Positions 54,986 to 63,994 of a stretch of DNA of 64,000 bases are shown here, one piece after another. Below the pieces are notes generated by a model. The model was given only the letters and a program-made list of their open reading frames with translations. It made no database searches and was not told the DNA's origin. Each line of letters begins with the position of its first letter. Position 1 is the stretch's first letter. Source of the DNA: Ornithinibacillus californiensis. Lineage in GTDB: Bacteria; Bacillota; Bacilli; Bacillales; Amphibacillaceae. The stretch covers positions 62,001 to 126,000 of the forward strand of contig NZ_LDUE01000050.1 in assembly GCF_001038485.1 (NCBI RefSeq). Direction: 5' to 3'. The translations under genes and the position numbers were made by a program.

Positions 54986-55666
54986 TTAAAATTCTATCTT
55001 ATTGCCCACCTGCAATACTTTTCCTTCACCAGTCCTAAGTCTTTTCACAAACTCCTCTGGGTTCTGCTCAATAACCGGAAACGTATTATAATGAATTGGC
55101 ACAACAATTTTCGCATTAATCCAATCAGCAGCAACCACAGCATCATCCGGTCCCATTGTAAAATTATCCCCAATTGGAATAAATGCTAAATCAATATCGT
55201 TCATCTCTCCATACATTTTCAAGTCGGTAAACAACGCAGTATCACCTAAATGATAAATTGTTTTACCTTCAACCGTTAACAGAATTCCTCCAGGCATACC
55301 TGTATAAATAATCTTACCACCCTCTTCTTCAAATGAAGAACCATGGAATGCTTGTGTGAACTTCACTTTACCAAAGTCAAATTCACGAGAACCCCCAATA
55401 TGCATATTATGCACTCGAACTCCTTTGTACCCTAAGTAGTCTGCAAGTTCATTTGGTGCAATAACTAACGCATCATTTCGCTTTGCAATTTCCACTGTAT
55501 CTCCAACATGATCATTATGACCATGCGTTAACAATATGTAGTTAGCCTTAACTTCATCAGCATTTAAATCAGATAATGGATTACCTGTAATAAATGGGTC
55601 AATTAAAATAGTATGTTCACCCGATTCTACTTTCACTGCTGAGTGTCCGTGATATGATACTTTCAT
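54986..55666 (-). CDS. ytkL: Metal-dependent hydrolase YtkL (UPF0173)
   Basis: Metallo-beta-lactamase-fold hydrolase of 226 residues. The metal motif [10 protein letters not shown] lies near 48-57, with further ligands in [15 protein letters not shown] near 165 and VPIHYNTFP near 192. The N-terminal [14 protein letters not shown] is typical of UPF0173. B. subtilis YtkL (227 residues) is the counterpart. Substrate unknown. It follows the pilus locus and is likely a single-gene unit with a weak ribosome site (AGGATGATTCG) before the ATG. Confidence 0.9.
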   Translation of the reverse strand: MKVSYHGHSAVKVESGEHTILIDPFITGNPLSDLNADEVKANYILLTHGHNDHVGDTVEIAKRNDALVIAPNELADYLGYKGVRVHNMHIGGSREFDFGKVKFTQAFHGSSFEEEGGKIIYTGMPGGILLTVEGKTIYHLGDTALFTDLKMYGEMNDIDLAFIPIGDNFTMGPDDAVVAADWINAKIVVPIHYNTFPVIEQNPEEFVKRLRTGEGKVLQVGNKIEF

Positions 55667-55740
55667 CGAATCATCCTTTCATAATTGTTTACCATATACA
55701 TTCTACATTTATTCCCATAATCCTCTTTATAAACAATAAA

Positions 55741-55767
55741 AGACAGCATGTTCAAACATGCTGCCTC
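55741..55767 (-). terminator. Terminator after the PspA-like gene
   Basis: In RNA sense GGCAGCATG pairs with CATGCTGTC (one G-T pair) around TTTGAA, followed by TTTT. It begins eight bases after the stop codon. Confidence 0.8.
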
Positions 55768-55775
55768 AAAGTTCC

Positions 55776-56441
55776 TTACTCTCTACCCATTGCTCTTTTT
55801 AGCTCTGCTAACTCATCATCCACATCAGAGTCTAACTTCTTAAATTCATCATCTAATGTTCGACTTTGAGTGGATAAGTCCTCACTAGTTTCAGCTTCTG
55901 CTTCAAAGCGAAGAACTTTCTCTTCCATACGTTCAAAACCTCGTCTTGATTCGTCACCACCGACTGATGACATACTGCGGTTAATTTTAGTACGCGTTTG
56001 TGCAGACTCTGCACGTGCTTTTAAGGAATCTTTTTTCAAACTCATTTCTTGGTACTCTTTTTTCATTTCATCTAGCTTACTTTTAAGTACTTGCGAATCA
56101 TTTTCAGCTTGCTCATAGGATAGTTTTAGTAAGGTTGCTTGGTTTTCGTATTCTTTCTTTTCTTGTAATGCACGTTTTGCAAGTTCATCTTCCCCTGCTA
56201 CGATAGCTTTTTCTGCTTGTGCTTGTCTTTTGTCCACCATAGCTTGTGCATCGTCAGCTTTACGCTTCAGAATTTTTTCATTAGCTATTTGCTTAGCAAC
56301 AGCTGTTTCAGCCTCTTGAATCTCTTCTCCCATATCTCGCAGAAATTGGTCCAGCATTTTCACTGGATCTTCTGCTTTATCAAGCATCGAATTTAATTCT
56401 GAACTAACAATCGTCTTCATTCTTTTGAAAAATTTAAACAT
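55776..56441 (-). CDS. PspA/IM30 family envelope-stress protein
   Basis: A 221-residue, almost wholly helical coiled-coil protein of the PspA/LiaH/Vipp1 family, which assemble on damaged membranes. It starts MFKFFKRMKTIVSSELNSML, the amphipathic membrane-binding helix, then a VKMLDQFLRDMGEEIQEA block near 27-44 typical of PspA, followed by long charged helices to the C terminus. A perfect SigW promoter lies upstream (56514-56489). SigW drives pspA in B. subtilis, so this is likelier PspA than LiaH. It is a single gene with a terminator. Confidence 0.9.
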   Translation of the reverse strand: MFKFFKRMKTIVSSELNSMLDKAEDPVKMLDQFLRDMGEEIQEAETAVAKQIANEKILKRKADDAQAMVDKRQAQAEKAIVAGEDELAKRALQEKKEYENQATLLKLSYEQAENDSQVLKSKLDEMKKEYQEMSLKKDSLKARAESAQTRTKINRSMSSVGGDESRRGFERMEEKVLRFEAEAETSEDLSTQSRTLDDEFKKLDSDVDDELAELKRAMGRE

Positions 56442-56488
56442 AGGTCTACCTCCAAATTATTTAAATTTTGTAATACGTCTATCTTTAG

Positions 56489-56514
56489 TACGAACAATTC
56501 TTTAAAAGGTTTCA
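56489..56514 (-). promoter_or_regulatory. SigW-type promoter of the PspA-like gene
   Basis: TGAAAC (56514-56509), 16-base spacer, CGTA (56492-56489): an exact sigma-W consensus ~50 bases before the start. It is the second SigW promoter in the window. Confidence 0.88.
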
Positions 56515-56582
56515 TAATTTTTCTTAGTTGAATTTACTTTTTCATAAAGCTTATAATGAATATAATAGATGAGGTGATATAA

Positions 56583-57680
56583 ATGTCAGCAAAAATTAAG
56601 CTATTATTGACAGAACTGGAAACAAATCAACTAGATAGCATGCTAGTTACTTCTCCGGCAAATGTATATTATTTAAGTAATTACCTGACAGATCCACATG
56701 AAAGAGTTGTTGCAGTTTATGTGAGTGCTGCTCATGATCCGGTTTTAATCTTACCTGCAATGGAAGCAGAAGACGCAAAAAATGCAGGTTGGACTCATGC
56801 AATGATTGATTACCACGATCATGAAGACCCATGGGAATTATTTCTAGCATTTCTAACTAATTCTGGAAAGATACCTAAAAACCTTGGTGTGGAGGAGGAT
56901 AATCTTACATTAAGCCGCTTCAATAAAGTTAAAGGTATCCTTCCAACCACGGAGATAAGCCAAGCCCAAGAAATTCTCTCCAAATTGAGGGTCATTAAAA
57001 ATGAACAAGAGTATGAATTGCTAAAAAAGGCTGCTGAGTTAGCTGACTTCGGTGTTCAGACAGGCATCAATGCTTTAAAAGAAGGAATTAGTGAGCTTGA
57101 AGTCATTGCAACTATTGAATATGAGTTAAAGAAAAAAGGCGTACAAGCAATGTCCTTCTCTACCATGGTCTTGTTTGGACATAAAACTGCTTCCCCACAC
57201 GGAACACCTGGAACTGCCAAACTGCAAAAAGGCGATATGGTCCTATTTGATTTGGGTGTTATATTTGAAGGCTATTGCTCCGATATTACTAGAACAGTGG
57301 CATTCCAAGCGATTAATGATGAACAAAAAAAGATTTATCATACCGTGTTGGAAGGACAATTAAAAGCAATTGAAGCTTCCAAACTAGGTAATGCTGTCGG
57401 TAATATTGATAAGGCGGCACGTGACCATATTGATGCAAACGGTTATGGTGAGTACTTTAATCACCGAATTGGACACGGCTTAGGTCTTGAAACACATGAA
57501 TATCCGTCTCTTCATGGAAATAATACATTACCATTACAAAATGGTGTTTGCTTTACCATTGAGCCAGGAATTTATGTACCGAAAGTTGCAGGAGTACGAA
57601 TTGAAGATATGATATTCATGACAGAGAATGGTGCAGAGATATTAACGAAATTCCCGAAAGAATTACAAATCATTAAATAA
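56583..57680 (+). CDS. M24-family Xaa-Pro aminopeptidase/dipeptidase
   Basis: A cytosolic metallopeptidase cutting N-terminal residues before proline, 365 residues. The creatinase N domain (~1-130) is followed by the pita-bread domain with metal ligands Asp in LFDLGVIFEGYCSDITRT (near 222 and 233), His in RIGHGLGLETHEYPS (near 299), Glu in FTIEPGIYV (near 328) and Glu in GVRIEDM (near 342). It is close to B. subtilis YkvY/YqhT. GAGGTGAT lies before ATG 56583. It is a single gene, divergent from the PspA unit and convergent with ald. Confidence 0.9.
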   Translation: MSAKIKLLLTELETNQLDSMLVTSPANVYYLSNYLTDPHERVVAVYVSAAHDPVLILPAMEAEDAKNAGWTHAMIDYHDHEDPWELFLAFLTNSGKIPKNLGVEEDNLTLSRFNKVKGILPTTEISQAQEILSKLRVIKNEQEYELLKKAAELADFGVQTGINALKEGISELEVIATIEYELKKKGVQAMSFSTMVLFGHKTASPHGTPGTAKLQKGDMVLFDLGVIFEGYCSDITRTVAFQAINDEQKKIYHTVLEGQLKAIEASKLGNAVGNIDKAARDHIDANGYGEYFNHRIGHGLGLETHEYPSLHGNNTLPLQNGVCFTIEPGIYVPKVAGVRIEDMIFMTENGAEILTKFPKELQIIK

Positions 57681-57684
57681 GTAG

Positions 57685-57717
57685 AAGGGTCTGACACCAA
57701 AACTGGGTCAGACCCTT
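57685..57717. terminator. Hairpin between the peptidase and ald
   Basis: AAGGGTCTGAC (57685-57695) pairs perfectly with GTCAGACCCTT (57707-57717), extended by ACC/GGT-type pairs. Neither side has a strong T run, but the location between convergent stops suggests a shared terminator. Confidence 0.6.
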
Positions 57718-57723
57718 GCTAAT

Positions 57724-58839
57724 TCAAACCAATATATCCTCAATTCGTTTAAACTCTAATCCATGGGCTGCAGCAACCGCTTCATAAGTAACATAACCAT
57801 CCATTGTATTTAGCCCTTTTAGCAATGCTGGATTGTTTAAGCATGCTTCACGATAGCCTTTATTAGCAATTTGAAGTGCATACGGTACTGTCACGTTAGT
57901 TAAGCCAATCGTAGCTGTTCTAGGGACTCCACCGGGCATATTTGCAACGGAATAGTGAAGTACACCATGTTTAGTGAAGGTTGGATTGTCATGGGTTGTG
58001 ATACGATCACTCGTTTCAAAAATACCACCTTGGTCAATAGCTACATCTACAATCACTGAACCCTCAGACATTTGCTTTACCATATCCTCTGACACCAGTT
58101 TTGGTGCTTTTGCACCTGGAATTAATACAGCACCAATCACTAAATCAGATTGTGCAACACTATCTGCAATATTCATTGGGTTAGACATCATCGTATTGAT
58201 GGATGAGCCAAACGTATCATCTAAATAACGTAACCTTTCCGGACTTAAATCCAAAATCGTTACGTTAGCTCCAAGTCCTACAGCAATTTTTGCTGCGTTT
58301 GCACCAACAACACCTCCACCAATTATGGTCACATTAGCCCGCTTAACGCCAGGAATAGCTGCTAGTAAGATACCTTTTCCGCCTTTAGACTTTTCCAAGA
58401 ATTGTGCTCCAATTTGTGCCGCCATACGCCCAGCAACTTCACTCATCGGTGTTAACAATGGAAGTGAGCCATTAGCTGCTTGTACAGTTTCATAAGCCAG
58501 TCCAACCACTTTTTTATCGAGTAGAGCTTGCGTAAGTTCTGGTTCTGCAGCTAAATGCAGATATGTGAATAATATTAAACCTTCATAGAAGTAATCATAC
58601 TCCTCTGGAAGAGGTTCTTTAACCTTCATTACCATTTCTTGTTTCCATGCTTCTTCGGCATTACCAACAATAACCGCGCCAGCTTGTATGTATTGGTCAT
58701 CCGTAAAACCTGATCCTAATCCAGCAGATGTCTCTACAAATACCTCATGTCCAGCATTTCGTAAAGTAAGTACTCCAGCAGGCGTAATCGCTACTCTATT
58801 TTCATTATTTTTTATCTCTTTTGGAATCCCTATTCTCAA
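57724..58839 (-). CDS. ald: Alanine dehydrogenase
   Basis: Reversible NAD-dependent deamination of L-alanine to pyruvate and ammonia, used for alanine catabolism and in sporulation. The 371-residue protein starts [17 protein letters not shown], has catalytic Lys in [13 protein letters not shown] near 74, His in [13 protein letters not shown] near 95, the NAD fold [18 protein letters not shown] near 170-187 and substrate-site Asp in DVAIDQGG near 269. TTG 58839 is the chosen start, six bases after GGAAGGTG; longer versions start upstream of that site. It is a single unit. No AdeR-like regulator lies nearby. Confidence 0.94.
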   Translation of the reverse strand: MRIGIPKEIKNNENRVAITPAGVLTLRNAGHEVFVETSAGLGSGFTDDQYIQAGAVIVGNAEEAWKQEMVMKVKEPLPEEYDYFYEGLILFTYLHLAAEPELTQALLDKKVVGLAYETVQAANGSLPLLTPMSEVAGRMAAQIGAQFLEKSKGGKGILLAAIPGVKRANVTIIGGGVVGANAAKIAVGLGANVTILDLSPERLRYLDDTFGSSINTMMSNPMNIADSVAQSDLVIGAVLIPGAKAPKLVSEDMVKQMSEGSVIVDVAIDQGGIFETSDRITTHDNPTFTKHGVLHYSVANMPGGVPRTATIGLTNVTVPYALQIANKGYREACLNNPALLKGLNTMDGYVTYEAVAAAHGLEFKRIEDILV

Positions 58840-58930
58840 TTGGAACACCTTCCTCTTAAATATTGTAAACACTTACATTGTACCAAACATATTAAAAATA
58901 TACACTATAATCATAGCGAATATCCAAAAA

Positions 58931-58961
58931 ACAATCTACCCGTAAATTACGAGTAGATTGT
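58931..58961 (-). terminator. Terminator after the 53-residue gene
   Basis: CAATCTACCCGTAA (58932-58945) pairs with TTACGAGTAGATTG (58947-58960). In minus-strand sense six T follow. Confidence 0.85.
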
Positions 58962-58979
58962 TTTGCTTGGAAGGTAGCT

Positions 58980-59141
58980 TTAAGCCTTTCTGTTATTAAA
59001 AGTCCATATGTCTTTATTGTTATGCAATTGATCTTCTACCACTCCACTTTGGTAGCTCTCAAAAAGCTGGTTTTTCACTGCAGACACACCACTTGGATCT
59101 TCAAATAACTCGTTTTTTTGTTTGTTTTTTTTCTTGGCCAT
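58980..59141 (-). CDS. Small lysine-rich hypothetical protein
   Basis: A 53-residue protein (MAKKKNKQKNELFEDPSG at the start), basic at the N terminus and glutamine/asparagine-rich afterwards, with no membrane segment. The start is ATG 59141, with an excellent GGAGGTGAG six bases upstream; a longer frame beginning at 59204 precedes this site. It has its own terminator. Size and composition recall small spore proteins, but no known SASP motif is visible. It is divergent from uspA. Not recognised. Confidence 0.75.
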   Translation of the reverse strand: MAKKKNKQKNELFEDPSGVSAVKNQLFESYQSGVVEDQLHNNKDIWTFNNRKA

Positions 59142-59205
59142 GTACTCACCTCCACTATTAGTTTGTACTAAATTCGTCAATAAAAGCTTGTTTACTTTTA
59201 CCAAA

Positions 59206-59228
59206 TGAAAGCGTTTTTATTGTATAAT
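59206..59228 (+). promoter_or_regulatory. cre-like site overlapping the uspA promoter
   Basis: TGAAAGCGTTTTTA (59206-59219) matches the CcpA cre consensus TGAAARCGYTTNCW at all but one position. It runs directly into the -10 TATAAT (59223-59228). A site between -35 and -10 implies glucose repression of uspA; CcpA binding is inferred. Confidence 0.65.
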
Positions 59229-59257
59229 AATGGTAAATAAAGAAAGGGGAGAGAAAC

Positions 59258-59692
59258 ATGAAATTTGAGTATAAGAATATTCTAGTAGCTATTGATGGAT
59301 CTGATGCATCCGAAAAAGCATTTAAGAAGTCTGTCGAAATAGTCAAACGTAACAATGCACATCTTATCATTGCTCATGTAATTGACTTTCGTTCATTTGC
59401 GTACGCTGAATCGTATGATGGTACTCTATCTGAGCAAGCAGAAGAATACGCAAAAGATTTAATTGATAGTTACGTTGAGAACGCAAAAGAAGTTGGTATT
59501 ACAGATATCTCCCGATGTATTGAATATGGATCCCCAAAAGTGAAAATTGCTAAGGATATCGCAGAAACTTTTCATGCAGACTTGATCATATGTGGAGCAA
59601 CTGGTATGAATGCGGTTGAACGCTTTTTGATTGGTAGTGTATCCGAAAGTATCACAAGGCATGCTAGCTGTGATGTATTAGTTGTCCGATAA
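59258..59692 (+). CDS. Universal stress protein UspA family
   Basis: A 144-residue single-domain Usp. The fold starts with FEYKNILVAIDGSDASEKAF near 2-20; the nucleotide-binding signature GxxGx9GS(V/S) is visible as GATGMNAVERFLIGSVSES near 118-136, so an ATP-binding type is likely. Role unknown; such proteins help survival during starvation or stress. AAGGGGAGAG precedes ATG 59258. It has a cre-like site over its promoter, and lies next to ackA, another carbon-overflow gene, but is convergent with it. Confidence 0.9.
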   Translation: MKFEYKNILVAIDGSDASEKAFKKSVEIVKRNNAHLIIAHVIDFRSFAYAESYDGTLSEQAEEYAKDLIDSYVENAKEVGITDISRCIEYGSPKVKIAKDIAETFHADLIICGATGMNAVERFLIGSVSESITRHASCDVLVVR

Positions 59693-59694
59693 AG

Positions 59695-59737
59695 AAAAAA
59701 GGTTTTGATATGTTCACATCATATCAAAACCTTTTTT
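59695..59737. terminator. Bidirectional terminator between uspA and ackA
   Basis: AAAAAAGGTTTTGATATG (59695-59712) pairs with CATATCAAAACCTTTTTT (59720-59737) over 18 bp, with A and T runs built in for both strands. Confidence 0.92.
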
Positions 59738-59744
59738 AGATGTT

Positions 59745-60932
59745 TTATTTACTAAGTCTTACCGTATCCTTAGCAATCATGACCTCTTCGTTCGTTGGGA
59801 TAACGATCACCTTCACAGGTGAATGAGGGTAACTAATAAGTCCTTCTTTTCCTCGAGTCGATTGGTTTAACATTGGATCCCAGTAAATCCCCATAAATTC
59901 TAAACCATTTAACACTTTCGCTCGAATGATATCGCTATTTTCTCCCACACCTGCAGTAAAAATAACCGCATCTACACCAGACATTCTAGCAGCATAAGAA
60001 CCAATGTACTTATGGATTCTTCCAGCAAACACGTTTAATGCTAGTTCTGCACGTTCGTTTTTATCTGCTTGTAATTCGATATCACGTAAGTCACTAGAGA
60101 AGCCGGATAATGCAAGCATCCCACTTTCTTTATTTAAAACATTAACTACTTCTTCAGCTGTCTTGCCAGTTTTCTCCATAATATAGGGTATTAATGCCGG
60201 ATCAATATTCCCTGATCTTGTTCCCATTGTAACTCCAGCTAATGGAGTAAATCCCATGGAAGTATCTATTGACCTGCCCCCTTTAATGGCAGCAATACTC
60301 GCTCCATTTCCCAAGTGACAAGAAATTAATCGTAAGTCTTTCAATGGTTTGTCCATTATCTCCGCGGCACGTTTTGACACATACTTATGTGATGTTCCGT
60401 GAAAACCGTATTTACGAATACCATACTTTTCATAATACTCGTATGGCAGACTATATAAATAAGAACTCGGTTTCATCGTTTGGTGAAAAGCAGTATCAAA
60501 AACTGCTACCATAGGAATGTTAGGCAGCACTTCTTTAAAAGCCTGAATACCAGTTAAGTTAGCTGGATTGTGAAGTGGGGCTAATTCAGATACTTCTTCA
60601 ATCTCTCTAATAACCTGTTCATTAATTAATACGGAATCATTAAATTTCTCTCCGCCATGAACAACGCGATGCCCTACCGCATCAATCTCATCTAATGATG
60701 CAATAACACCAGAGCTAGTTAATTTATCTAATAGAAGCTTTACCGCTACTTCATGATTTGGAATGTCTATAACGTTTTTGTCTTTCTTACCGTTAATTTC
60801 GATCGTAAATACAGCTTCAGGTAATCCGATTCGCTCCATGAGACCTTTAGCAACTACCGTTTCCTCTGGCATTTGAATCAATTGAAATTTTAATGATGAA
60901 CTTCCTGCATTAATTGCTAATACATTATTCAT
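59745..60932 (-). CDS. ackA: Acetate kinase
   Basis: Makes ATP and acetate from acetyl phosphate in overflow metabolism. The 395-residue ASKHA-fold enzyme begins [18 protein letters not shown], with catalytic Asp in FDTAFHQTM near 147, His in [11 protein letters not shown] near 205 and [13 protein letters not shown] near 230. ATG 60932, with AGGAGTGA upstream, gives the same length as B. subtilis AckA; an upstream ATG at 60959 lies before that site. It follows ytxK by 32 bases, so the two may be cotranscribed. No cre was found in the short gap. Confidence 0.97.
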   Translation of the reverse strand: MNNVLAINAGSSSLKFQLIQMPEETVVAKGLMERIGLPEAVFTIEINGKKDKNVIDIPNHEVAVKLLLDKLTSSGVIASLDEIDAVGHRVVHGGEKFNDSVLINEQVIREIEEVSELAPLHNPANLTGIQAFKEVLPNIPMVAVFDTAFHQTMKPSSYLYSLPYEYYEKYGIRKYGFHGTSHKYVSKRAAEIMDKPLKDLRLISCHLGNGASIAAIKGGRSIDTSMGFTPLAGVTMGTRSGNIDPALIPYIMEKTGKTAEEVVNVLNKESGMLALSGFSSDLRDIELQADKNERAELALNVFAGRIHKYIGSYAARMSGVDAVIFTAGVGENSDIIRAKVLNGLEFMGIYWDPMLNQSTRGKEGLISYPHSPVKVIVIPTNEEVMIAKDTVRLSK

Positions 60933-60964
60933 TGGTGTCACTCCTGTTGTGATATTCATTTGTA

Positions 60965-61954
60965 CTACACATTTTTGTTATAGTCCTTAAACCAATCATT
61001 CATTTTCGCTAAAACATCCCCCATTGCGTTCGTGTTCTTCAGCGAAGGTAATTGAACTAATAAAGGTTGTTTTGGTCCTTCTGTATTTTTCCCTTTCTTC
61101 TGCAGGATTAATATACATTTAGATGATTTCTTAGATTTAAACGCACTTTCAGGTAATTGAATTACACCTACGATATGTGCATTTTTTTGGATGTAAGGAT
61201 AGAGTCTGTCTGCCCCTTCACTTTCAAAAATAAAGTTAGGAACCATTAACATCAGATAACCACCTGGGTTTGTATAGTTCATACTTTGCTCAATAAATAA
61301 GTAATGAGCAAAAGAATGTCCTTCATCAGCTTTTAATTCATAATTTGCTGCGCGAATGTCGTCTGGATAATAGCCAACTGGTAAGTCAGAAACAACTAAA
61401 TCCACTGGGTCTAATAGAAATGGTCGTAAGCTATCCTGATGGAAAAACTCAATCGGGATCTTTTGTAAATTGGCACTTACCAAAGCAAGCTGAATCAATG
61501 TTGAATCGACTTCACTCGCAAACGCCTCATATGGTTGATTTAGTTGCGAAATGACTGTAGTAAGTAAGTTTCCAGTACCAGAAGCAGGATCAAATATACG
61601 TATCGGCTTCTCGTCTACTACTAGCTTCTGTACTAGATAACCAATAATTAGGGCAATTGATTCAGGAGTCATTAGATGTTGTTGTTGCGTAGTATCCTTC
61701 ATTCCTTTTAGTACTGTAAATTGAATAGCTTTTCGAATATCATCCGCATTATAGTCCTCAAGATTAACTTGGTTTAATGCAGTGTGTAACTTATGAGTTA
61801 ATATGTCATCCATCGATTCTTCTGCACCTTGAAAGAATAAAGTTTCAAGTGCGATTGATAGACTATCGAGATAAGGGTCTTTTAGGTGTTGTTCGATAAT
61901 CTGAGTAGTATTATCCATCCACTCAAATAAATGTTCAACCTTTGTTTTTTCCAT
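60965..61954 (-). CDS. ytxK: Class I SAM-dependent methyltransferase YtxK
   Basis: A 329-residue adenine-specific-type methyltransferase homologue. The SAM-binding motif I is [12 protein letters not shown] near 118-129. The catalytic NPPY-type motif appears as SDLPVGYYP near 186-194, a variant seen in YtxK proteins, so base methylation is unproven. It is related in fold to the HsdM/N6-adenine group but carries no specificity domain. ATG 61954, with GGAGGATT upstream, gives the B. subtilis YtxK length; the frame continues upstream without a ribosome site. It lies upstream of ackA as in B. subtilis. Substrate unknown. Confidence 0.92.
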   Translation of the reverse strand: MEKTKVEHLFEWMDNTTQIIEQHLKDPYLDSLSIALETLFFQGAEESMDDILTHKLHTALNQVNLEDYNADDIRKAIQFTVLKGMKDTTQQQHLMTPESIALIIGYLVQKLVVDEKPIRIFDPASGTGNLLTTVISQLNQPYEAFASEVDSTLIQLALVSANLQKIPIEFFHQDSLRPFLLDPVDLVVSDLPVGYYPDDIRAANYELKADEGHSFAHYLFIEQSMNYTNPGGYLMLMVPNFIFESEGADRLYPYIQKNAHIVGVIQLPESAFKSKKSSKCILILQKKGKNTEGPKQPLLVQLPSLKNTNAMGDVLAKMNDWFKDYNKNV

Positions 61955-62072
61955 ATAATAAATCCTCCGTTCCACTAGCTCGTTATATTGTAACAAATAC
62001 AAGGGACAACTGTACAAAATAATGATTTAGACAGAAGATTGTAATTAGATAATTCAATTCAGAAACATATAA

Positions 62073-62106
62073 AAGAAGTCTCTCTAATTTCTTCGAGAGA
62101 CTTCTT
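62073..62106 (-). terminator. Terminator after tpx
   Basis: AAGAAGTCTCTC (62073-62084) pairs perfectly with GAGAGACTTCTT (62095-62106). TTTT follows in minus-strand sense. Confidence 0.85.
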
Positions 62107-62118
62107 ACACGTATATAA

Positions 62119-62619
62119 TTATTTAGCTTGGTTAGCTGCTTCTAATGCTTTATCATAATCTGGATGATCAGATACTTCGCTTACATATTCGGCGTATGTA
62201 ACTTTATCGTTGGAATCAACTACAAAAATGGAACGAGCTAGCAAACGAAGTTCTTTAATTAATACCCCATAACCTTCACCAAAGTTACCATCAAGATGGT
62301 CTGAAAGCATATCCAGACTTTCAACATTATTTACCTCACGCCACCGTTTCTGCGCAAATGGTAAATCCATACTTACGGTAAGGACATGAACATTATCTAG
62401 TTTCTTGGCTTCTTCATTAAAGCGGTTCGTCTGTATAGAACAAACTCCAGTATCAATAGATGGTACCACGCTTATTAATTTTATCTTCCCCTTGTAATCA
62501 GATAGTGATTTCTCTTCTAGGTCATTATCTAGAACCTTAAAATCAGGAGCTTGATCCCCAACTTTTAATTCGTTTCCTACAAGCGTTACAGCCTGTTGTT
62601 TAAATGTAACATTCACCAT
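62119..62619 (-). CDS. tpx: Thiol peroxidase Tpx lacking the resolving cysteine
   Basis: Atypical peroxiredoxin that reduces hydroperoxides, 166 residues. The active-site block PSIDTGVCSIQT has peroxidatic Cys60, with Thr and Arg of the Prx triad present. In Tpx enzymes a resolving cysteine normally follows in a DLPFAQxRWCG motif (Cys94 in B. subtilis); here the same place reads DLPFAQKRWREV, with Arg94 (codon CGT). Cys60 is the only cysteine in the protein, so it must work as a 1-Cys enzyme, needing an outside thiol such as bacillithiol. Neighbours (ytxK, ytfJ) match B. subtilis. AGGAGG lies before the ATG. Confidence 0.94.
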   Translation of the reverse strand: MVNVTFKQQAVTLVGNELKVGDQAPDFKVLDNDLEEKSLSDYKGKIKLISVVPSIDTGVCSIQTNRFNEEAKKLDNVHVLTVSMDLPFAQKRWREVNNVESLDMLSDHLDGNFGEGYGVLIKELRLLARSIFVVDSNDKVTYAEYVSEVSDHPDYDKALEAANQAK

Positions 62620-62700
62620 ACTATTCCTCCTATTCCGATATCTTATATCTAGTATAGTAAAATAAAAGGGTGATTACAAAAAAAGAAACCACCGTTTATA

Positions 62701-63264
62701 TTAAATATCATAGATAGAAGAGGATTCCTCATCTGATTTTTTCTTTTCATCAGACTTTTTATCATCTTCCTTTTTGTTATCCTTATCTTCTTTTTCTTTA
62801 TCCTTCGACTTTGCTTTGTCGGAACCTTTTTCTTTATTTTCTTTTTCTTTTCCTTGACTACCTTCTTTTAATAACTGCTGAATTTTTTCTACAGCTTTAG
62901 GTGCAAAATCAATTAACTTCTCATAGATATGAGTATTCTCATCGAGATGCACCATTTTAATTCCTTTAGGGCTTACGATTAAGAAGGCTACAGGCGTTAT
63001 GGATACTCCGCCACCACTTCCTCCACCAAATGGAAAAACCGCTTCGCTTCCACTGCTTTCACTATCTCCCCCTTGGGGACTGGATCCACCTGGTACGAAT
63101 TCACTACCACCTGCTGCAAACCCAAACCCAACCTTTGAAACCGGAATAATCACGCTTCCATCTGGGGATTCGATGGGATCACCAATGATGGTATTTACTT
63201 CTATCATATCTTTTAAGCTTTCCATGGCTGTAGTCATTAGACCTTGAATTGGATGTTCTTCCAT
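62701..63264 (-). CDS. ytfJ: Sporulation protein YtfJ (GerW family)
   Basis: Homologue of B. subtilis YtfJ, made in the forespore; GerW family members are linked with germination. The conserved domain (~1-125) begins HPIQGLMTTAMESLKDMIEV and includes VSKVGFGFAAGGSEF near 42-56 and a glycine-rich stretch (FPFGGGSGGGVSITP near 77-91). A tail from about 133 to 187 is made almost wholly of K, D, E and S in low complexity, longer than in B. subtilis YtfJ (~151 residues). AAGGAGG precedes the ATG. It is cotranscribed with ytfI, 23 bases upstream. Confidence 0.92.
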   Translation of the reverse strand: MEEHPIQGLMTTAMESLKDMIEVNTIIGDPIESPDGSVIIPVSKVGFGFAAGGSEFVPGGSSPQGGDSESSGSEAVFPFGGGSGGGVSITPVAFLIVSPKGIKMVHLDENTHIYEKLIDFAPKAVEKIQQLLKEGSQGKEKENKEKGSDKAKSKDKEKEDKDNKKEDDKKSDEKKKSDEESSSIYDI

Positions 63265-63287
63265 AATAATCCTCCTTCGAAAATCAG

Positions 63288-63893
63288 TTAAGAATAGGCT
63301 TCTCTATTTACATTTGAGTTTCGTATCAGACGCACAGCGGTCTGTATAGCTTTTCCTAAACGGATTGATACCATGCAATCAACCTCAGAATATAGTCCTT
63401 TCTGTTGAAAGTGAGGTGTAACCATAAGTGTGGGTTCACACTTAAAATTGGATAAATCATAAACAGCACCAAGTAATGTGCCCTTCATCATCCAAACTCC
63501 ACCAATCACAATTCCCGTTGAACTAGCATCACCTGTACCAAAATGTGTCTTCCAACTAAAGTGGTGAAAAACGATACTACTCATCATAATTCGTAGCATT
63601 TTTTGGGCTTCTTTTATTTGTTCAATTGCATTGTTTAAAAGGTTTTTCAACCCAACAAACTCTTCATCTTTCATGTCTTGGAGTACATCAACCAATTTGG
63701 AATAATCCTTGGGAGTATGTTCACTCAAATTAACTTTCCTTTGGAACATTCGTAGTTTTGCAAGATAAACATCAATCAGGAGGTGATGATTATTTTTTTG
63801 ATAACAGTAATAAATCCTTATTTTAAGTTTTAGAATAAGAACTATTACTATCAATATTAATAAAGTTAAACTCGCGATAACCCAAGTCATATT
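63288..63893 (-). CDS. ytfI: DUF2953 membrane-anchored protein YtfI
   Basis: A 201-residue protein with one N-terminal membrane segment (about 2-22, WVIASLTLLILIVIVLILK) and a soluble domain of DUF2953 type, including FSWKTHFGTGDASSTG near 130-145, a conserved patch in this family. ATG 63893, with TGGAGTTGG upstream, is chosen; the frame extends to 63938 without a ribosome site. It forms a two-gene unit with ytfJ, as in B. subtilis, where both belong to the forespore programme. Function unknown. Confidence 0.87.
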   Translation of the reverse strand, partial: NMTWVIASLTLLILIVIVLILKLKIRIYYCYQKNNHHLLIDVYLAKLRMFQRKVNLSEHTPKDYSKLVDVLQDMKDEEFVGLKNLLNNAIEQIKEAQKMLRIMMSSIVFHHFSWKTHFGTGDASSTGIVIGGVWMMKGTLLGAVYDLSNFKCEPTLMVTPHFQQKGLYSEVDCMVSIRLGKAIQTAVRLIRNSNVNREAYS

Positions 63894-63963
63894 TCCAACT
63901 CCACAAATTAATATGGGTAGTTTGCCACAAGTTTCCAATTTTATACTTACATATGAAAAATTT

Positions 63964-63994
63964 AAAAGGGCTACTCTCTTATGAGAATAGCCCT
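63964..63994 (-). terminator. Terminator of a gene beyond the window end
   Basis: AGGGCTACTCTC (63967-63978) pairs with GAGAATAGCCCT (63983-63994), one mismatch. In minus-strand sense TTTT follows, so it ends a minus-strand gene whose coding region lies beyond 64000. Confidence 0.7.

Noticed and set aside
59158-59204. Extended N terminus for the 53-residue protein upstream of ald
   Set aside because: The GGAGGTGAG ribosome site lies inside the extension and is correctly placed for ATG 59141; the extra residues overlap the promoter gap shared with uspA.
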